Positions 5,677 through 6,916 of a DNA stretch of 6,916 nucleotides are shown in pieces. The translations under genes and the position numbers were made by a program. Below the pieces are notes generated by a model. It ran no database searches, was not told where the DNA came from, and saw only the letters and a list, made by a program, of their open reading frames with translations. Source of the stretch: Oscillospiraceae bacterium (GTDB lineage: Bacteria > Bacillota > Clostridia > Oscillospirales > Ruminococcaceae); contig JAHHTS010000112.1 in assembly GCA_020024475.1 (NCBI GenBank), forward strand, positions 1-6,916, in the 5' to 3' direction. The first letter of the stretch is position 1. Each line of letters starts with the position of its first letter.

Positions 5677-6064
5677 CTGTTTTCTCCATTAAAATTCCAA
5701 ATTTTAAATGTTTAAGATACTTTACCACCAAATAGTCGCCTTTATTGATTTTTTCTGAAAAAAACATAAGTGTAATTTTTCTTCCTGATGTATCTTCTAA
5801 AATTTCAGCAGTCCTCCACGGAACTTTAAAACTTTTACTATTATTTAATGCAATCCCTGAAGTTACTTCATACCTGTTATTCAATGCGTTACCATAATCT
5901 AGAACACACGGTATTATTGCAACAATAAGTTCTACTGTAAGAATAAGAAGCCCTACTATTACTAGTACTTTTCTTCTTTTTAATATAAGTCCAACAGATA
6001 TGATAGAAATAACTATCATACAGATAAATATAATAATAAAAAATATCTTTACCTCTTTATCCAT
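5660..6064 (-). CDS. Two-pass membrane protein, immunity candidate of the RHS tip
   Basis: This 134-residue protein has membrane segments at about 6-28 and 33-53. The P-C-x-x-D-x-x-N-A motif follows (IPCVLDYGNALNNRY), then a soluble domain ending INKGDYLVVKYLKHLKFGIL. The start is the ATG at 6064: AGGAGG at 6071-6076 is 6 nt upstream. The frame is open to an ATG at 6097, but that one has no site and would lie deep in the toxin gene. The start codon precedes the toxin's stop codon by a few bases (ATGGATAA holds both), which is typical for a toxin gene and its immunity gene. The position directly behind the RHS tip makes an immunity function likely, although I recognise no named family. Membrane location suggests that the toxin attacks or enters through the membrane. 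Confidence 0.78.
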   Translation of the reverse strand: MDKEVKIFFIIIFICMIVISIISVGLILKRRKVLVIVGLLILTVELIVAIIPCVLDYGNALNNRYEVTSGIALNNSKSFKVPWRTAEILEDTSGRKITLMFFSEKINKGDYLVVKYLKHLKFGILMEKTDGKND

Positions 6065-6916
6065 TACATGCCTCCTCAATTCTTCTATATAGCCCATCTA
6101 AAATTGCCGTAATTTCATCTGCACCTATCCATTCATTTTTCAACTTTTGAGCCCCAAACCGTGCTCCAAGAGAGAGAATCAAATTTCTAGCTGGTCCAAC
6201 AATATAATCTAATGCGGTATACTGTTCTATTCCTCCTATCTGTTCCAGTGCTTGAGTTCCTCCCACACCTCCCATTGCAGATGATGCATATCTCTTGAGT
6301 GGTGAAATTGTCATTTCTTTCGTGTTTATACTTGTTAATAAATTAAAAACACCTCTAGCAGACGCTCCAAATGTAGCTGCTTTTGCTGTATTAACTGCTA
6401 TACCAGCTGCTCCAGCAGATGATAATGCTCCTACTGCCCCTACTCCTGTTCCTATAAGAGCTCCGGCTGTGCCTCCTTTTAAGGCATTTTTCCCTGCTTT
6501 TCCCCAATCAATATCTTTTCCCTTGGATACGTCACAAATAATAGAGCCGATTCCCCCAATAGCTCCACCTATCAACGCTCCCACTCCAATAGTAGCTAAA
6601 AATGCTAATTTTCCATCAGAATCTACATATATTAAGGAATTATTCCAACAATATCCATATCTATTAAGTGTTTCCGGATACTCAACAAAACCAACAATCA
6701 AATCCTGTCCTGCAAATCTCCCATTTTCCGTCAGATATTCCCTTGCCTGGGCATAATACGTCCCTGTTATCTCATCCCTTTGGTATCCCGTATATCCAAA
6801 CGGCTGTACCTTCCCTTGGTTCTGATACAGGTCTTCCCCAAAGGCTCCGTATCCATAGCTTTCCCTGAGGTTTCCGGCACTGTCTTCGATTCGCAGCGGG
6901 CTTCCCAGTTCGTCCT
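6057..6916 (-). CDS. RHS-repeat polymorphic toxin, 3' part (core end plus variable toxin tip)
   Basis: The last 285 residues are in the window and the gene continues beyond 6916. Residues 1-102 are the RHS core end: DELGSPLRIEDSAGNLRESY, FGYTGYQRDEITGTYYAQAR, GRFAGQD and LNRYGYCWNNSLIYVDSDGK, the usual border to the variable tip. The tip (103-285) has glycine-zipper hydrophobic segments at about 103-126 and 147-174, separated by KGKDIDWGKAGKNALKGG, which is common in RHS pretoxin regions. The final 110 residues (with ALEQIGGIEQYTALDYIVGP and EITAILDGLYRRIEEACNG) match no toxin family that I know. The whole tip lacks histidine, which argues against HNH-type or histidine-dependent nucleases. 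Base composition changes at the border: 34 of 60 GC at 6841-6900 against 17 of 60 at 5941-6000. RHS proteins enclose the tip in a beta-cage shell and release it into rival cells. A membrane target is inferred from the membrane-bound immunity candidates. Confidence 0.88.
   Translation of the reverse strand, partial: DELGSPLRIEDSAGNLRESYGYGAFGEDLYQNQGKVQPFGYTGYQRDEITGTYYAQAREYLTENGRFAGQDLIVGFVEYPETLNRYGYCWNNSLIYVDSDGKLAFLATIGVGALIGGAIGGIGSIICDVSKGKDIDWGKAGKNALKGGTAGALIGTGVGAVGALSSAGAAGIAVNTAKAATFGASARGVFNLLTSINTKEMTISPLKRYASSAMGGVGGTQALEQIGGIEQYTALDYIVGPARNLILSLGARFGAQKLKNEWIGADEITAILDGLYRRIEEACNG
6065..6076 (-). promoter_or_regulatory. Ribosome binding site of the first immunity gene, inside the RHS gene
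   Basis: AGGAGG at 6071-6076 with a 6-nt spacer lies within the last codons of the RHS gene (the IEEACNG end). It fixes the start at 6064 and couples immunity translation to toxin translation. Confidence 0.8.
6851..6914 (-). repeat. Copy 1 of the 64-bp RHS core repeat
   Basis: This is the copy in the RHS gene itself, in the same orientation as copy 2 at 4921-4984, with 44 identical bases in a row (6871-6914). The homology may continue past the window edge. Recombination between the copies would delete or swap about 1.93 kb containing the toxin tip and both immunity genes. Confidence 0.9.

Noticed and set aside
6062..6097. Upstream ATG at 6097 as start of the first immunity gene
   Set aside because: There is no ribosome binding site there, while AGGAGG stands 6 nt before the ATG at 6064; the extra residues are merely the RHS end read in another frame.
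6295..6756. Plus-strand open frame of 153 codons rich in Ala and Pro
   Set aside because: It is the complement of the glycine- and alanine-rich RHS tip; GC-type glycine codons read backwards give this composition. The minus-strand RHS frame is certain.
1..6916. tRNA, rRNA, CRISPR array, transposase or integrase
   Set aside because: No cloverleaf, rRNA-like stretch, regularly spaced repeat, transposase motif or terminal inverted repeat pair was seen on either strand.

Overview
The window looks like a piece of a low-GC Bacillota genome, most likely a gut-type Lachnospiraceae (Blautia, Ruminococcus or Dorea-like). The grounds are strong AGGAGG-type ribosome binding sites, AT-rich coding DNA, a clostridial style of RHS core ending (NRYGYCWNN...VDSDGK) and an Imm70-like protein. 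The genus is inference. Every gene I can support lies on the minus strand, so transcription runs from right to left (from 6916 towards 1). The window is an accessory region dominated by polymorphic-toxin material: one RHS toxin tip, several immunity-type membrane proteins, and many broken remnants of earlier cassettes.

Right part (6916 to 5242): the 3' end of an RHS-repeat toxin gene enters from beyond the window. Its conserved GC-rich core changes near 6700-6610 into an AT-rich variable tip with two glycine-zipper segments and no histidine. Two overlapping genes follow directly. They encode paralogous two-pass membrane proteins, presumably a tandem pair of immunity proteins for that tip.

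Middle part (5241 to 3929): a broken second copy of the RHS core end follows the immunity pair without a gap. It shares a 64-bp near-identical repeat with the upstream core, so this is a displaced 'orphan tip' scar. Behind it lie a small membrane protein gene with a frameshift at a T7 run, an open but startless stretch, a 12-bp hairpin, a 44-codon fragment resembling the start of an ECF sigma factor, and a clear rho-independent terminator.

Left part (3775 to 1): a monocistronic-looking gene encodes a 417-residue protein with a SAP/Rho_N-like N-terminus and a C-terminal SEC-C zinc motif. A second immunity-like row follows: a decayed helical fragment, a four-pass membrane protein (TTG start), a decayed gene with a frameshift and a nonsense codon, a paralogous four-pass membrane protein, and an Imm70-like protein. 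The left edge holds a startless, stop-interrupted helical remnant that recalls the WXG/LXG-associated proteins of type VII secretion loci. No intact toxin is visible for this second row, so it may be an array of orphan immunity genes protecting against neighbours' toxins.
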